Source of the DNA: Tepidisphaeraceae bacterium
GTDB taxonomy: Bacteria; Planctomycetota; Phycisphaerae; Tepidisphaerales; Tepidisphaeraceae
Direction of reading: 5' to 3'
Assembly: GCA_035998445.1 (NCBI GenBank)
Contig: DASYHQ010000039.1
Coordinates: forward strand, 1 to 64,000
Length of the DNA stretch: 64,000 bases
Positions 6,357 through 14,510 of this stretch are shown here, piece by piece. Made by a program: the position numbers and the translations under genes. Numbering within the stretch: the stretch's first letter is position 1; each line of letters begins with the position of its first letter. Below the pieces are notes generated by a model. That model saw only the letters and a list, made by a program, of their open reading frames with translations. It had not been told where the DNA came from and did not search any database.

Positions 6357-7067
6357 CTACTGGTCTCTGCCACCCGCCGGCCGTCGCAGCAGCAGCAGCA
6401 CGGCGGTCCCACCGATGAAGGTGAGCGTTGCCGGCTCGGGCACGGACGTGCCGTTCAGTCCGATCGACTGCGCGAACGCGGCGCCCGCGTCATAGTTCAG
6501 GTCGAAAAAGTTGGAGTTGCGCAGGCTTGGCCCGGTGCTGGTGCCGATGCTGTTGGCACGCTCGGTCGAGGCGAGCAACAGGCGATTCTGCGTTTGCGAG
6601 AACGGCGTGAAGGCCACCCAGTAGTCCCCGGCCGGCAACGTGAGCGCCGCCGGTAACGAGGCCGTCAGGCTCGCCACGGGGTAGAGGTCGAAGATCACCA
6701 TTTCACCCGTGAAGGCGGCCGACGCCGACGTGGTTCCGCTGGCGATCACGGTGCCGCCGTTGCCCGCGGACATGCCTTGGCGGATGTCGAATCGCCCCTG
6801 CGTGATCGCGCCGACCGACTCGCCGTCCTGCACGACGATGTTGGCGAACAGCCCCTGCACCGTCCACGTCTGGCTGGCGGGCACGGTGAAGGCGTTGTAG
6901 TTGCGGTCGAAGTAGTTCGCCGGGCTCTCGTAGTTCGGCGCGTGCCCCTGAAAGGTGGCCTTGCTGACGTCCCCGCCGTAGAACAACACCGCCGCCGACA
7001 CGTGCGACGTCGCCATCGTCCAGGCGACGATCCCACCGCCCAACATCCACTTCCACGCGCTTCGCAT
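6357..7067 (-). CDS. PEP-CTERM surface protein
   Basis: A 236-residue exported protein with a PEP-CTERM sorting signal. The start at 7067 is supported by AAAGGA upstream. Residues 1-26 form a signal peptide ending near VSA. The C-terminus has VPEPAT, a hydrophobic helix and an Arg-containing tail (RRPAGGRD), the tripartite signal processed by exosortase. The mature part is Ser/Thr/Ala-rich and beta-type with no enzyme motif; it probably sits on the surface or in exopolysaccharide. No exosortase gene is in the window. Confidence 0.85.
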   Translation of the reverse strand: MRSAWKWMLGGGIVAWTMATSHVSAAVLFYGGDVSKATFQGHAPNYESPANYFDRNYNAFTVPASQTWTVQGLFANIVVQDGESVGAITQGRFDIRQGMSAGNGGTVIASGTTSASAAFTGEMVIFDLYPVASLTASLPAALTLPAGDYWVAFTPFSQTQNRLLLASTERANSIGTSTGPSLRNSNFFDLNYDAGAAFAQSIGLNGTSVPEPATLTFIGGTAVLLLLRRPAGGRDQ

Positions 7068-7180
7068 CACGTTCCTTTCGGTAATCATCAAAGAAGGCCC
7101 ACCCTAGCGGGCCCATCAATAGACTACTAAAGCAACGCGATAAAGTATTGCAAGACTTTGTTGCAAACCCCAGCAGTAAT

Positions 7181-7249
7181 GTAGGGTGGGCACCGCCCAC
7201 CGTTTCCCCCTTCAGTCATCATCATTAGCGGTGGGCGGTGCCACCCTAC
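7181..7249. repeat. inverted repeat, GTAGGGTGGGC family
   Basis: Arms 7181-7202 and 7229-7249 are complementary (GTAGGGTGGGCACCGCCCACC and its reverse), and each arm is itself partly palindromic. Confidence 0.8.
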
Positions 7250-7267
7250 CGGCCCGCATCTTCCGCT

Positions 7268-8680
7268 TCACACGTGCCGCAGCTTGTTCAACCCGTTGAG
7301 CGCCGCGACCTTGTAGGCCTCGGCGAGGGTGGGGTAGTTGAAGACGTTGTTGACGAAGAAGTCGACGGCGCCGTCGAAGGCCATGACGGCCTGGCCGATG
7401 TGGATGAGTTCCGTCGCGCCGGTGCCGATGGCGTGGACGCCGAGGATCTTGTGGGTTTCCTGGTGGATGAGGAGCTTGAGCATGCCCTCGTAGTCGCCGA
7501 GCAGTTGGCCGCGGGCCAGTTCCTTGTACTGGGCGATGCCGGCCTCGTAGGGGATGCCGGCGTCGGTGAGTTGCTTCTCGGTGCGGCCGACCATGCTGAT
7601 CTCGGGGATGGCGTAGATGCCGTAGGGGAACAGCTCGGGCAGCGACTTGGTGGGCACGCCGAACGCGTGGCAGACGGCCAGGCGGCCCTGTTCCATGGCG
7701 GTGCTGGCGAGCGCGGGGAAGCCGATGACGTCGCCGGCGGCGTAGATGTGCGGGACCTCGGTCTGGTACTTGTCGTTGACGTGCAGGCGCTCGCGGTCGT
7801 CGGCGTGCAGGCCGGCCTTGTCCAGTTGCAGCGCGGCGGTCGTGCCCTGCCGGCCGACGGCGTAGAGCAGGGCGCTGGCGCGCAGGTGCTTGCCGCTTTC
7901 TAGCGTCGCCTCGACCGAGGGGCCATGCAGCGGGCCTTCGCCGGTGGCGATCTTCTCAATCTTGGCGACCTTCTCGCCCATGCGCAGCGTGATGCCGGCG
8001 CGGCGCATGTGGTACTGGAAGGCTTCGGTGATCTCGTCGTCCAGGAAGCCCAAGACGCTGGTGCGGCCCTCGACGAGCGTCACCTTCACGCCGAGCGTGG
8101 CCATCATGCAGGCGTATTCGACACCGATGACGCCCCCGCCGACGACGATGAGCGTGCGCGGGAGCTCGTCGAGCTTCAGCAGGCCATCGGACGTGAAGAC
8201 GTGGCCGGCTTCGAACGGCACGTTGCGCGGCGTGGCGGGCCGGGTGCCGGTGGCGATGACGAAGATGTCGGCCTCGACGATCTCGAAGTCGTTGGGCCGA
8301 TCGACGCGCAGGCGCTTGGGGCTTTCGAACTTGGCGTCGCCCCAGATCAGCTCGACCTGGTTGCGGTCGAACTGGTCGCGGATAAGGTTCAGTTCGTTGT
8401 AGATGACCTGCTTGCTGACGTAGATGAGGTCGGAGACGGTGATGTTCTTCTTGACGCGGCCACTCTCGCCGCCGAACAGGCTGCGCGTGTTGGCGCCGGT
8501 GAGGTGCAGCACGGCCTCGCGCAGCGACTTCGACGGCACGGTGCCGGTGTTGATCGACGCCCCGCCGACGACGTTGTTCTTTTCAATGATGCAGACTTTT
8601 TTGCCCAGCTTGGCCGCCTGAATGGCGGCCTTCTGGCCGGCGGGCCCGGTTCCGATGACGGCACAGTCGAATTGGCGCAT
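7268..8680 (-). CDS. sthA: soluble pyridine nucleotide transhydrogenase
   Basis: A 470-residue flavoprotein of the SthA type that moves reducing equivalents between NADPH and NAD in the cytoplasm. The FAD Rossmann motif VIGTGPAG is at 8-15, a second NAD(P)-binding motif VGGGVIGVEYA lies near residue 180, and the dimerisation domain is C-terminal. In related disulfide reductases residue 41 region reads CxxxxC; here it is GGASINTGTVPSK, with no cysteine at either position. That excludes lipoamide or mercuric reductase activity and fits a transhydrogenase. The start at MRQFD is chosen because the FAD motif follows at once. Single gene flanked by palindromic repeats. Confidence 0.9.
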   Translation of the reverse strand: MRQFDCAVIGTGPAGQKAAIQAAKLGKKVCIIEKNNVVGGASINTGTVPSKSLREAVLHLTGANTRSLFGGESGRVKKNITVSDLIYVSKQVIYNELNLIRDQFDRNQVELIWGDAKFESPKRLRVDRPNDFEIVEADIFVIATGTRPATPRNVPFEAGHVFTSDGLLKLDELPRTLIVVGGGVIGVEYACMMATLGVKVTLVEGRTSVLGFLDDEITEAFQYHMRRAGITLRMGEKVAKIEKIATGEGPLHGPSVEATLESGKHLRASALLYAVGRQGTTAALQLDKAGLHADDRERLHVNDKYQTEVPHIYAAGDVIGFPALASTAMEQGRLAVCHAFGVPTKSLPELFPYGIYAIPEISMVGRTEKQLTDAGIPYEAGIAQYKELARGQLLGDYEGMLKLLIHQETHKILGVHAIGTGATELIHIGQAVMAFDGAVDFFVNNVFNYPTLAEAYKVAALNGLNKLRHV

Positions 8681-8751
8681 AAGGTTGATTAGCCCGGTGG
8701 AGGTTCCTTGGGCCAATCATAGGCGCGGGGAAGGGGGATGCCAGTTTCCGG

Positions 8752-8865
8752 CCCCTCTCCCGGTACTCCGGGAGAGGCTGGGTGAGGGTGATTCGAACTG
8801 CTGACGGTTCGTGTTATTCGCAATCACCCTCACCCTAGCCCTCTCCCGGAGTACCGGGAGAGGGG
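8752..8865. repeat. palindromic repeat, CCCTCTCCCGG family
   Basis: Outer arms CCCCTCTCCCGG...CCGGGAGAGGGG, inner arms GGTGAGGGTGATT / AATCACCCTCACC. The same family occurs at 56450-56562, with half copies at 19620-19644 and 49161-49185. Confidence 0.88.
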
Positions 8866-8880
8866 ACCAGATAGTGAGTT

Positions 8881-10455
8881 TCAGGCCGCTTGGAGCAGCA
8901 GGCCGGTCTTTGTGCCCCACCGCAGCTTGCGGTAGGCCTGCACCATCACGTGGCTGCTTTGCAGCAGCGGTTGGAGCGTGTCGGCGGACAGATCGGACTG
9001 GTCGACGATCAGCCGCAGGCGCGGCAGTGGGTGGGCGTCGATCGACAGTTGGGGCAGCGCCATCGCCACCAGGCCGCGGTTCTCAATCAGCCAGTTATAC
9101 GCACGGCCGATGAGCTTCAGGTCGCCCAACCCCGTGCGGGCGGCGGCCAGCAGGACCAGGCCATGGTTACGATCGACGGCCAGGCGGGCTTCGGGGCACA
9201 TGGGCGGGCGGACGGCGCACTCGACGAGCGAGCCGGCCTCGTGCTGCACGATGGCCGACAGCAGCGAACCGGGGGAGGCGTCGGTGCCGGTGAGGTCGAC
9301 GACGTCTTCGATGACTTCCATTTTGTCCGCCACGGGTTGTACGAGTTTGAACGGGTCGGTCTGGCCCACCAGCGGCGCGATCGCGCGGGCCGGCGCGGTG
9401 CCTGCTGGCGCGGGGCCCGTGGGGGTGGATGGGACCATTCGCGGGGCATCCATCGGGATGTCGGCGATGTGGCGGACGCTTTCGCCGGGTGGCAGGGGTT
9501 CGTCGCTCACCAGCGCGGCCAGCTCGGCCTCGTCGGTCTCGCTGGTCACGTGCAGTTCCTCGGCGATGCTCGAGAGGAAGTGCCCCACGATCTCCCAATG
9601 CGTCACGGCGTCGCTGCCGTCACTTGCACTGCGGGCGCGAAGCAGGGGCAGTTCGATGAAGTTGTTGACCGCCGACACGCGGGGCTCGCAGTCGATCGGC
9701 CACTTTAAGAACTGCTGGCAGACACTGGCCAGCTTGGCGAAGACGCGGTCCGACTCTTCATCATCGTCGCCAATGGTTGCCAGCGACAGGCACGGCGCGT
9801 TGGCCTTCGATTCAGCGTCCATCGTCGCTGCGGGGCGGAACTCCGTCAGCCCCTTCAGCGTGCGGTAGCAGGCGACGACGCCGTCGTGGTCGCAGGTGCT
9901 CAGCAGCAGCCACTGCCCGATCTGGCCCAGGATCTGCCGCGCCTCGGGCGAACGGGGGTTGGGCAGCAGGACGAGCCACTGCACGACATCTTCGTGCAGC
10001 TCGTTCATCGCGTCGGCCACGTGCGAGAGGTCGCATTCCTGCCCAAGCACAGGAATAGCGACCGGGTCGGTCGAGGTCGAAGCTTCATCGCCCTCCGTGG
10101 CGAGTTCGAAGCTCGACAGGCGCAGCTCCGCTGCGTCCAACTCGATCAACCCAACGCGCCCCACCCGGCTGGCCAGGTGTCGCGCGTATTCCTTCACCCG
10201 ATCGAACTGCGACGAGCCAAGATGGTTGGCCAGCACCGCCGTCACGGGCACGTGGCGGATGGGGGCGTCGGCCGGTGCGCCGCACATCTGGGCGAACTCC
10301 TCGGGCGTCAGGTCGATGCTGACGTCCAGCTTCTTCCCGCCCGGCGGCACCCGCGTTGGCCGTGGTGCGCCACCGGTCTGCCGGTCGCGCACGCTGCTGA
10401 GGAACAGGTGCCCGATCTCGCTGAGGTTCTGATGGGGGTTCGGTTGGTCGGACAT
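8881..10455 (-). CDS. hypothetical protein linked to the ParA-CBM gene
   Basis: A 524-residue soluble protein of unknown function. The start is MSDQPNPHQ at 10455; the frame is open for 31 more codons upstream, but those are encoded by a palindromic repeat (10456-10560) and are unlikely to be native. Two halves of alpha/beta character (about 65-300 and 390-524) are joined by a Pro/Ala-rich linker (about 340-370). Short stretches such as VGLIELDAAEL recall ParA/MinD-like folds, but no Walker A motif is present. It follows the ParA-CBM gene on the same strand and may form an operon and a complex with it. Confidence 0.6.
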   Translation of the reverse strand: MSDQPNPHQNLSEIGHLFLSSVRDRQTGGAPRPTRVPPGGKKLDVSIDLTPEEFAQMCGAPADAPIRHVPVTAVLANHLGSSQFDRVKEYARHLASRVGRVGLIELDAAELRLSSFELATEGDEASTSTDPVAIPVLGQECDLSHVADAMNELHEDVVQWLVLLPNPRSPEARQILGQIGQWLLLSTCDHDGVVACYRTLKGLTEFRPAATMDAESKANAPCLSLATIGDDDEESDRVFAKLASVCQQFLKWPIDCEPRVSAVNNFIELPLLRARSASDGSDAVTHWEIVGHFLSSIAEELHVTSETDEAELAALVSDEPLPPGESVRHIADIPMDAPRMVPSTPTGPAPAGTAPARAIAPLVGQTDPFKLVQPVADKMEVIEDVVDLTGTDASPGSLLSAIVQHEAGSLVECAVRPPMCPEARLAVDRNHGLVLLAAARTGLGDLKLIGRAYNWLIENRGLVAMALPQLSIDAHPLPRLRLIVDQSDLSADTLQPLLQSSHVMVQAYRKLRWGTKTGLLLQAA

Positions 10456-10560
10456 GGGAATTTTCGATTTGCGATTTTCGATTTGCGATTGTGAAGTTCG
10501 ATTAGCGACGCCGACCTGATTCGCACAATCGCAAATCGGCAATCGCAAATCGAAAATCCC
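10456..10560. repeat. palindromic repeat, GATTTGCGATT family
   Basis: An imperfect palindrome built from GATTTGCGATT units in one arm and AATCGCAAATC units in the other, filling the whole gap between two genes. A second member is at 60436-60532. Confidence 0.88.
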
Positions 10561-10562
10561 AA

Positions 10563-11867
10563 CTACGCCACTTCCACCACGTTGTTCAGTTCACCGAACT
10601 CGTTCGACTCGACGGCGGTGTTGTTCGGGTCGTTGAGCCACTGGCCGTCAACGACGAAGCGGTACTTGTAGCGGCCGCGGGGCAGGGGCAGCGTGGTGGT
10701 CCACTGGCCGGGGGCCTTGGAGACCAGCGGCGTGCCGACCAGTGACCAGCCGTTGAAGTCGCCGGCGATCTGCACCTTGCGGGCCGAGTCGAAGCGGGCG
10801 GAGAAAAGGACCTCTTCACCCACCTGCTTCACGCCGTAGAAGTCTTCGATCTTCTGTTCGGTCGACTTCGCGGGTGCCGGGGTGACCGTGGCGGTTGGGT
10901 GGCCGAAGATCGACGTGCGCGGTGCAATCTCGGGCCGTTCGAGCACGGCAGTATTCGATTCGGTGATGACGGCGGGTGCCGCAGCGGTCATGCCGCCGCG
11001 ACCAAACTGGATGTTCGTCAGTTGCGCCAGCGCCTTGGCCCGCTGAACCAGTTCCGCCGGACGCGACATCTTCTCCATCGGCGTCGCTTCCACTTCGCTC
11101 GGGCGGTGGCCCATCAGCTCGCGGGCGAGGTTCACGAAGTCCTTGTAGCCACGGCTGCCGGGGTCGTACTCGGTGATCGGCTGGCCGAAGCTGGCGGCCT
11201 CCTTCAGCTTCGTGTTGAAGTTGACGGTGCTCTCCATCAGCTGGTCGCGAAACTTGTTGCGCAGCTCGCTCAGCACCTCGCGGGCCAGCTTCGTGCGCGT
11301 GTCGTACAGCGTGGGCAGCACGCGGATCAGCACGTCCTTCTCGCACTGCTCCTTCAGCACCTGCAGCGTCTCCATCTGCTTGGCCAGGCCGTGCAAGCTG
11401 AAGAAGCCCGTCTCCACGGGCACGATGCATTCGTCACAAGCGCGCAGCGCGTTGAACGTCAGCAGCCCGACGCTCGGCGGGCAGTCGATGATGCACCACT
11501 CGTAGCTGTCCTTCACGCCGGCCAGCGCCTTGGTCAGCCGATCCTCGCGACCCACCCGGCCGGCGAAGACCTGCTCGAACGCGCTCAGCTTGATGTTGCT
11601 GGGGGCCAGGTCGAAGTCGCTGGCGATCTGCCAGACGACCTCGTTGAGCTTGGCGACCTTGCCATCGCCGGGCTCGATCAGCGCGTCGTAGATCGTGCGC
11701 TCGATCTGCTCCTCCGGCACCGCCAGCCCGACGCCGCAGTGACCCTGAGGGTCGATGTCGACGAGGAGCGTCTTCTGTCCCAGGCGCGCCAGACAGGCGG
11801 CCAGATTGATCGCGGTGGTCGTCTTCCCACAACCGCCCTTTTGATTGATGATCGCTACGATTCGCAT
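10563..11867 (-). CDS. ParA-family ATPase fused to an AMPK/CBM48-type domain
   Basis: A 434-residue two-domain protein. Residues 1-270 are a ParA/Soj ATPase: deviant Walker A KGGCGKTT at 10-17, switch D with IDPQGH near 41-46, and CPPSVGLLTFNAL as Walker B region. After a linker, residues ~350-434 form an AMPK-type glycogen-binding module (VQIAGDFNGWS...GRYKYRFVVDG). ParA proteins use ATP-driven patterning to position DNA or protein complexes; the CBM suggests the cargo could be glycogen-like polysaccharide or a protein. No parB lies next to it. AAGGAAGG precedes the start at MRIVAI. The next gene downstream (8881-10455) is a likely partner. Confidence 0.88.
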   Translation of the reverse strand: MRIVAIINQKGGCGKTTTAINLAACLARLGQKTLLVDIDPQGHCGVGLAVPEEQIERTIYDALIEPGDGKVAKLNEVVWQIASDFDLAPSNIKLSAFEQVFAGRVGREDRLTKALAGVKDSYEWCIIDCPPSVGLLTFNALRACDECIVPVETGFFSLHGLAKQMETLQVLKEQCEKDVLIRVLPTLYDTRTKLAREVLSELRNKFRDQLMESTVNFNTKLKEAASFGQPITEYDPGSRGYKDFVNLARELMGHRPSEVEATPMEKMSRPAELVQRAKALAQLTNIQFGRGGMTAAAPAVITESNTAVLERPEIAPRTSIFGHPTATVTPAPAKSTEQKIEDFYGVKQVGEEVLFSARFDSARKVQIAGDFNGWSLVGTPLVSKAPGQWTTTLPLPRGRYKYRFVVDGQWLNDPNNTAVESNEFGELNNVVEVA

Positions 11868-11991
11868 CTCAAACCTTCCTTGGTTTGCCGCCGGCGCGCA
11901 CGCCATGCGGAAAGTTCGCCAGTCCCTTGGCCCCTGAGTTTCTAAGAATGGACGGAATGCCCGGTTCCGATAATCACATCGGTGGACGGCC

Positions 11992-12075
11992 TGTGGAAAC
12001 TTGAGAAAAGCTTTGTTTAAGCGTTGCCAGGGCAGGTTGTCGTACGTGTATTTGCGGTGCGGCAGATGTGGATAA
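11992..12075. other. two DnaA-box-like motifs upstream of the ParA gene
   Basis: TGTGGATAA at 12067-12075 is the exact complement of the classical TTATCCACA box, and TGTGGAAAC at 11992-12000 is a one- to two-base variant. The rest of the gap 11868-12241 holds a palindromic repeat. Two boxes alone do not make an origin. Confidence 0.3.
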
Positions 12076-12111
12076 GTCCGAGTTCGACGAAAAACGCGCC
12101 ACGCGAGGGTG

Positions 12112-12213
12112 TCCTCCCAAAGGGAGCCTTGCCGACCTGAGGGATCTGGAATGACGAGCGATTCGCGCCAGTGGGAGATCCCTCAGGTCGGCAAGCCTCC
12201 CATCGGGATGACA
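12112..12213. repeat. palindromic repeat, CATCCCGATGGGAG/CCTGAGGGATC family
   Basis: Arms GCCTTGCCGACCTGAGGGATC and GATCCCTCAGGTCGGCAAGCC flank a 30-40 nt loop; the right end reads CATCGGGATGACA. Further members are at 14164, 19655, 24354 and 34162. Confidence 0.88.
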
Positions 12214-12241
12214 GGCTATGACACGCTCTAGTTCATCGAAC

Positions 12242-13537
12242 TTAGGCCGCCACACTTTCGCTGGACGTTAGCCTCAGTACCGTCGGTACGTCAGCAGCCG
12301 GTGCCGGCGCGCCATCCGGCCGATACTCCGGCACGCACCATGAGAGCGCCCGCACCGCATCTGCCCTGCTGCCACGGCTGGCAGTGTCCAACACCGTCAG
12401 CATCTGGTCGATCTCGCTCGCCGACGCGGTCGGCAATTGCCAGACGCGAATCATCGGGTGATTCGTCGGCACGGCCCGCTCGTAGTCGCAGGCGAGTTCC
12501 TCATACAGCTTCTCGCCCGGCCGAATGCCGCTGAAGCGCACTTCGATGTCGTCGCCGGGCTTCAAGCCGTTTCGGCGGATCAGCTCGTGGGCCAGGTCGA
12601 GGATCTTCACCGGCTGGCCCATATCCAGGATGAACACCTCGCCACCGCGCGCGATTGCGCCGGCCTGCATGACCAGCTGGCTGGCCTCGGGGATCATCAT
12701 GAAGTAGCGCTTCATCTCCGGATGCGTCACCGTCACCGGCCCGCCGGCGTCGATCTGCTTCTGAAAGATCGGCACCACGCTCCCGCTGCTGCCCAGCACG
12801 TTGCCAAAGCGGACGGCGACGAAGCGGGTGGGGGAAGTGCCGAATGCCGAATGCCGAGTGCCGAATGAAAATGAAGCAGCGGAAGGGTCTTCCTCTTTCC
12901 TTCCACATTCGGCAATGGGCATTCGACATTCAGCATCGTTCAACGACTGCACATACAGCTCCGCCACGCGCTTCGTCGCGCCCATGACACTGGTGGGGTT
13001 GACGGCCTTGTCGGTGCTGACCATCACGAACGCGGCGACACCGTGTGCAGCGGCGGCGTCGGCGAGGGTTTTGGTGCCGAAGATGTTGTTCTTGATCGCC
13101 TCTCCGGGGTTCAGCTCCATCATGGGCACGTGCTTGTGCGCGGCGCAGTGGAACACCACCTGCGGTTGCTCGGCGGTGAAGATGTCGCCGATCCGGCCGG
13201 CGTCGCAGACGTCGGCAACGTACGGGCGAATGTCGGCGCCCATCCAGCGGTCGCGCAGCTCGCGGTCGATCTCGAACAGGGCGTTCTCGGCCCGCTCGAC
13301 CAGCAATAGCCGCTGCGGACAGAACCGGATCGCCTGCCGGCAGATCTCACTGCCGATGCTGCCGCCCGCCCCGGTCACCATCACCCGTTTGCCGGCCAAA
13401 AATCGCTGCAACTCGGGGGTGTCCAGATTTACCGGCGGTCGGCCGAGCAGATCGGACAGGGAAATTGTCGCGCGCGCAGGCGCTGGGTTTCCCTGAAGGA
13501 GCCGGCTGACGAAGCTGCGGAAAAGCGATGCGCTCAT
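12242..13537 (-). CDS. CapD/FlaA1-type nucleotide-sugar 4,6-dehydratase with in-frame repeat insertion
   Basis: A 431-residue short-chain-dehydrogenase-type enzyme of the polysaccharide biosynthesis protein family, which makes 4-keto-6-deoxy UDP-sugars for surface glycans. TGAGGSIGSE (55-64) binds NAD; AAHKHVPMME and STDKAVNPTSVMGATKR are the family's active-site signatures; RFGNVLGSSGSV and RPGEKLYEEL follow. It lacks the N-terminal four-helix membrane domain of full-length WbpM/CapD proteins, as in PglF-like soluble forms. Between VQSL and RFVAVRFGNV, where relatives have about six residues, there are about 38, encoded by a palindromic repeat (12828-12945). Confidence 0.88.
   Translation of the reverse strand: MSASLFRSFVSRLLQGNPAPARATISLSDLLGRPPVNLDTPELQRFLAGKRVMVTGAGGSIGSEICRQAIRFCPQRLLLVERAENALFEIDRELRDRWMGADIRPYVADVCDAGRIGDIFTAEQPQVVFHCAAHKHVPMMELNPGEAIKNNIFGTKTLADAAAAHGVAAFVMVSTDKAVNPTSVMGATKRVAELYVQSLNDAECRMPIAECGRKEEDPSAASFSFGTRHSAFGTSPTRFVAVRFGNVLGSSGSVVPIFQKQIDAGGPVTVTHPEMKRYFMMIPEASQLVMQAGAIARGGEVFILDMGQPVKILDLAHELIRRNGLKPGDDIEVRFSGIRPGEKLYEELACDYERAVPTNHPMIRVWQLPTASASEIDQMLTVLDTASRGSRADAVRALSWCVPEYRPDGAPAPAADVPTVLRLTSSESVAA
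12828..12945. repeat. palindromic repeat inserted in frame inside the capD-like gene
   Basis: Arms are built from GCCGAATGCCGAATGC-type units and their complements, with a GAAG-rich centre. It adds about 32 residues (AECRMPIAEC...RHSAFGTS) without breaking the frame. Boundaries are approximate. Confidence 0.82.
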
Positions 13538-13782
13538 GCCCGTACTTCGGTTATCGGTTCGCAAGTCGTTTCTGGATCAATTGATCAGGCAATCCGTAAC
13601 ATTTGGGACGCCACGGCGTCGTTGGAAAGCGGCCACGTCTTTACGGAATTTGAGGGCGGTTGCGCTGTTTTTATTGGCCAGGATGCTGCAACCTTTTCCG
13701 TCCAGATGCGTTCTAACTATGTCAGTGTTAGCGGGTCTTATCCAGCGACGCGGCCACGAAGGCCAGCCGAAAGGATAAGACG

Positions 13783-13899
13783 ATGAAGACCGAGTTAAGC
13801 GACGATTTCGATGCTGCCCGCCCTGCCGGTAGCGCCGTAATGTGGATCGCGATTTTCAGCTACTTCGCTGTGTGCGGCATCCTGCTGGCGATGAACTGA
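13783..13899 (+). CDS. 38-residue single-span membrane peptide
   Basis: A short frame from ATG 13783 to TGA 13899. The first 16 residues are polar and acidic (MKTELSDDFDAAR), followed by one hydrophobic helix of about 20 residues ending in LLAMN. AAAGGATAAG precedes the ATG at suitable distance. It is oriented divergently from the capD-like gene, and a strong terminator lies 120 nt downstream, so it may have its own transcript. Family and function are unknown; the evidence is a ribosome binding site, a membrane helix and context. Confidence 0.5.
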   Translation: MKTELSDDFDAARPAGSAVMWIAIFSYFAVCGILLAMN

Positions 13900-13905
13900 T
13901 TCGAC

Positions 13906-13936
13906 TTGACTGACCCGCGGTTCGACCGCCTATGAT
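13906..13936 (+). promoter_or_regulatory. possible promoter of an intergenic RNA
   Basis: TTGACT (13906-13911) and TATGAT (13931-13936) with a 19-nt spacer, slightly long. It starts 6 nt after the small membrane-peptide gene. Confidence 0.35.
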
Positions 13937-13942
13937 ACGAAA

Positions 13943-14054
13943 ATAGCAACGGCACATTGAGAGGCCGGCGGTGGTTCAAGCCGTCGGTTTCTCTACCGGT
14001 CCTACCCTCCCCCTGAGGCCCCCAGCGTCTTCCCCGCGCTGGGGGCATTTTTTT
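13943..14054 (+). ncRNA. candidate small RNA with two hairpins
   Basis: Downstream of the promoter-like motif the transcript would fold into a 14-bp stem (GAGAGGCCGGCGGT pairing GCCGTCGGTTTCTC) followed by the terminator hairpin. It contains no reading frame with a ribosome binding site. The alternative is that this is the 3' untranslated region of the 38-residue gene. Confidence 0.4.
14019..14054 (+). terminator. strong rho-independent terminator
   Basis: CCCCCAGCG, a 7-nt loop, CGCTGGGGG, then CA and seven T. No other plus-strand gene lies upstream besides the 38-residue frame. Confidence 0.85.
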
Positions 14055-14163
14055 GTGCTGTACTTTGGGTCGGAACGCAGAGGCGCGGAGGAAGAGGCGC
14101 AGAGTGACGCAGAGAAAGCGCGTTAAGGCTGGCGGACAGATCCCTGTCGCCTCTCCCGCGCTT

Positions 14164-14265
14164 GTCATCCCGATGGGAGCCTCAGGCGACCTGAGGGATC
14201 TCGAACCACGGACGGTTCGCGGCCGTGGGATCCCTCAGGTCGCTACCGCTCCCTTCGGGATGACA
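14164..14265. repeat. palindromic repeat, CATCCCGATGGGAG family, nested in another inverted repeat
   Basis: TGTCATCCCGATGGGAGCC...CGGGATGACA with inner GACCTGAGGGATC/GATCCCTCAGGTC arms. It is flanked at about 14070-14120 and 14455-14500 by an inverted pair of AACGCAGAGGCGC-type sequence. Apart from these the 13900-14510 gap has no gene. Confidence 0.85.
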
Positions 14266-14510
14266 GTGCCTTGACCGCTACGATTGAAGTGAGAGTGCTC
14301 AAGCCTTTAGAGTGATGCTCTAAGGATCGTGAATAATTCCCGCGTTCGATGAGTTTCGCTGTCCTCCAAGTCTCTCTTCCTTCCGTCATTGAAGTTATCG
14401 ATAGAAAAAGGGCGACGGTCGCATTCGACCGCCGCCCTCTGCTATCTACCGCAATTTCCTCAGCGTCCTCTGCGACTCCTCTGCGCCTCTGCGTTGAACC
14501 CGCAGATCGA

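Noticed and set aside
6032-6412. 126-codon minus-strand frame
   Set aside because: Starts inside a PEP-CTERM gene and runs through repeats and the guaA fragment; composition (CCCCC) is not protein-like.
10456-10548. 31-codon N-terminal extension of the 8881-10455 gene
   Set aside because: It is encoded by a palindromic repeat and has no ribosome binding site; the MSDQPNP start is better.
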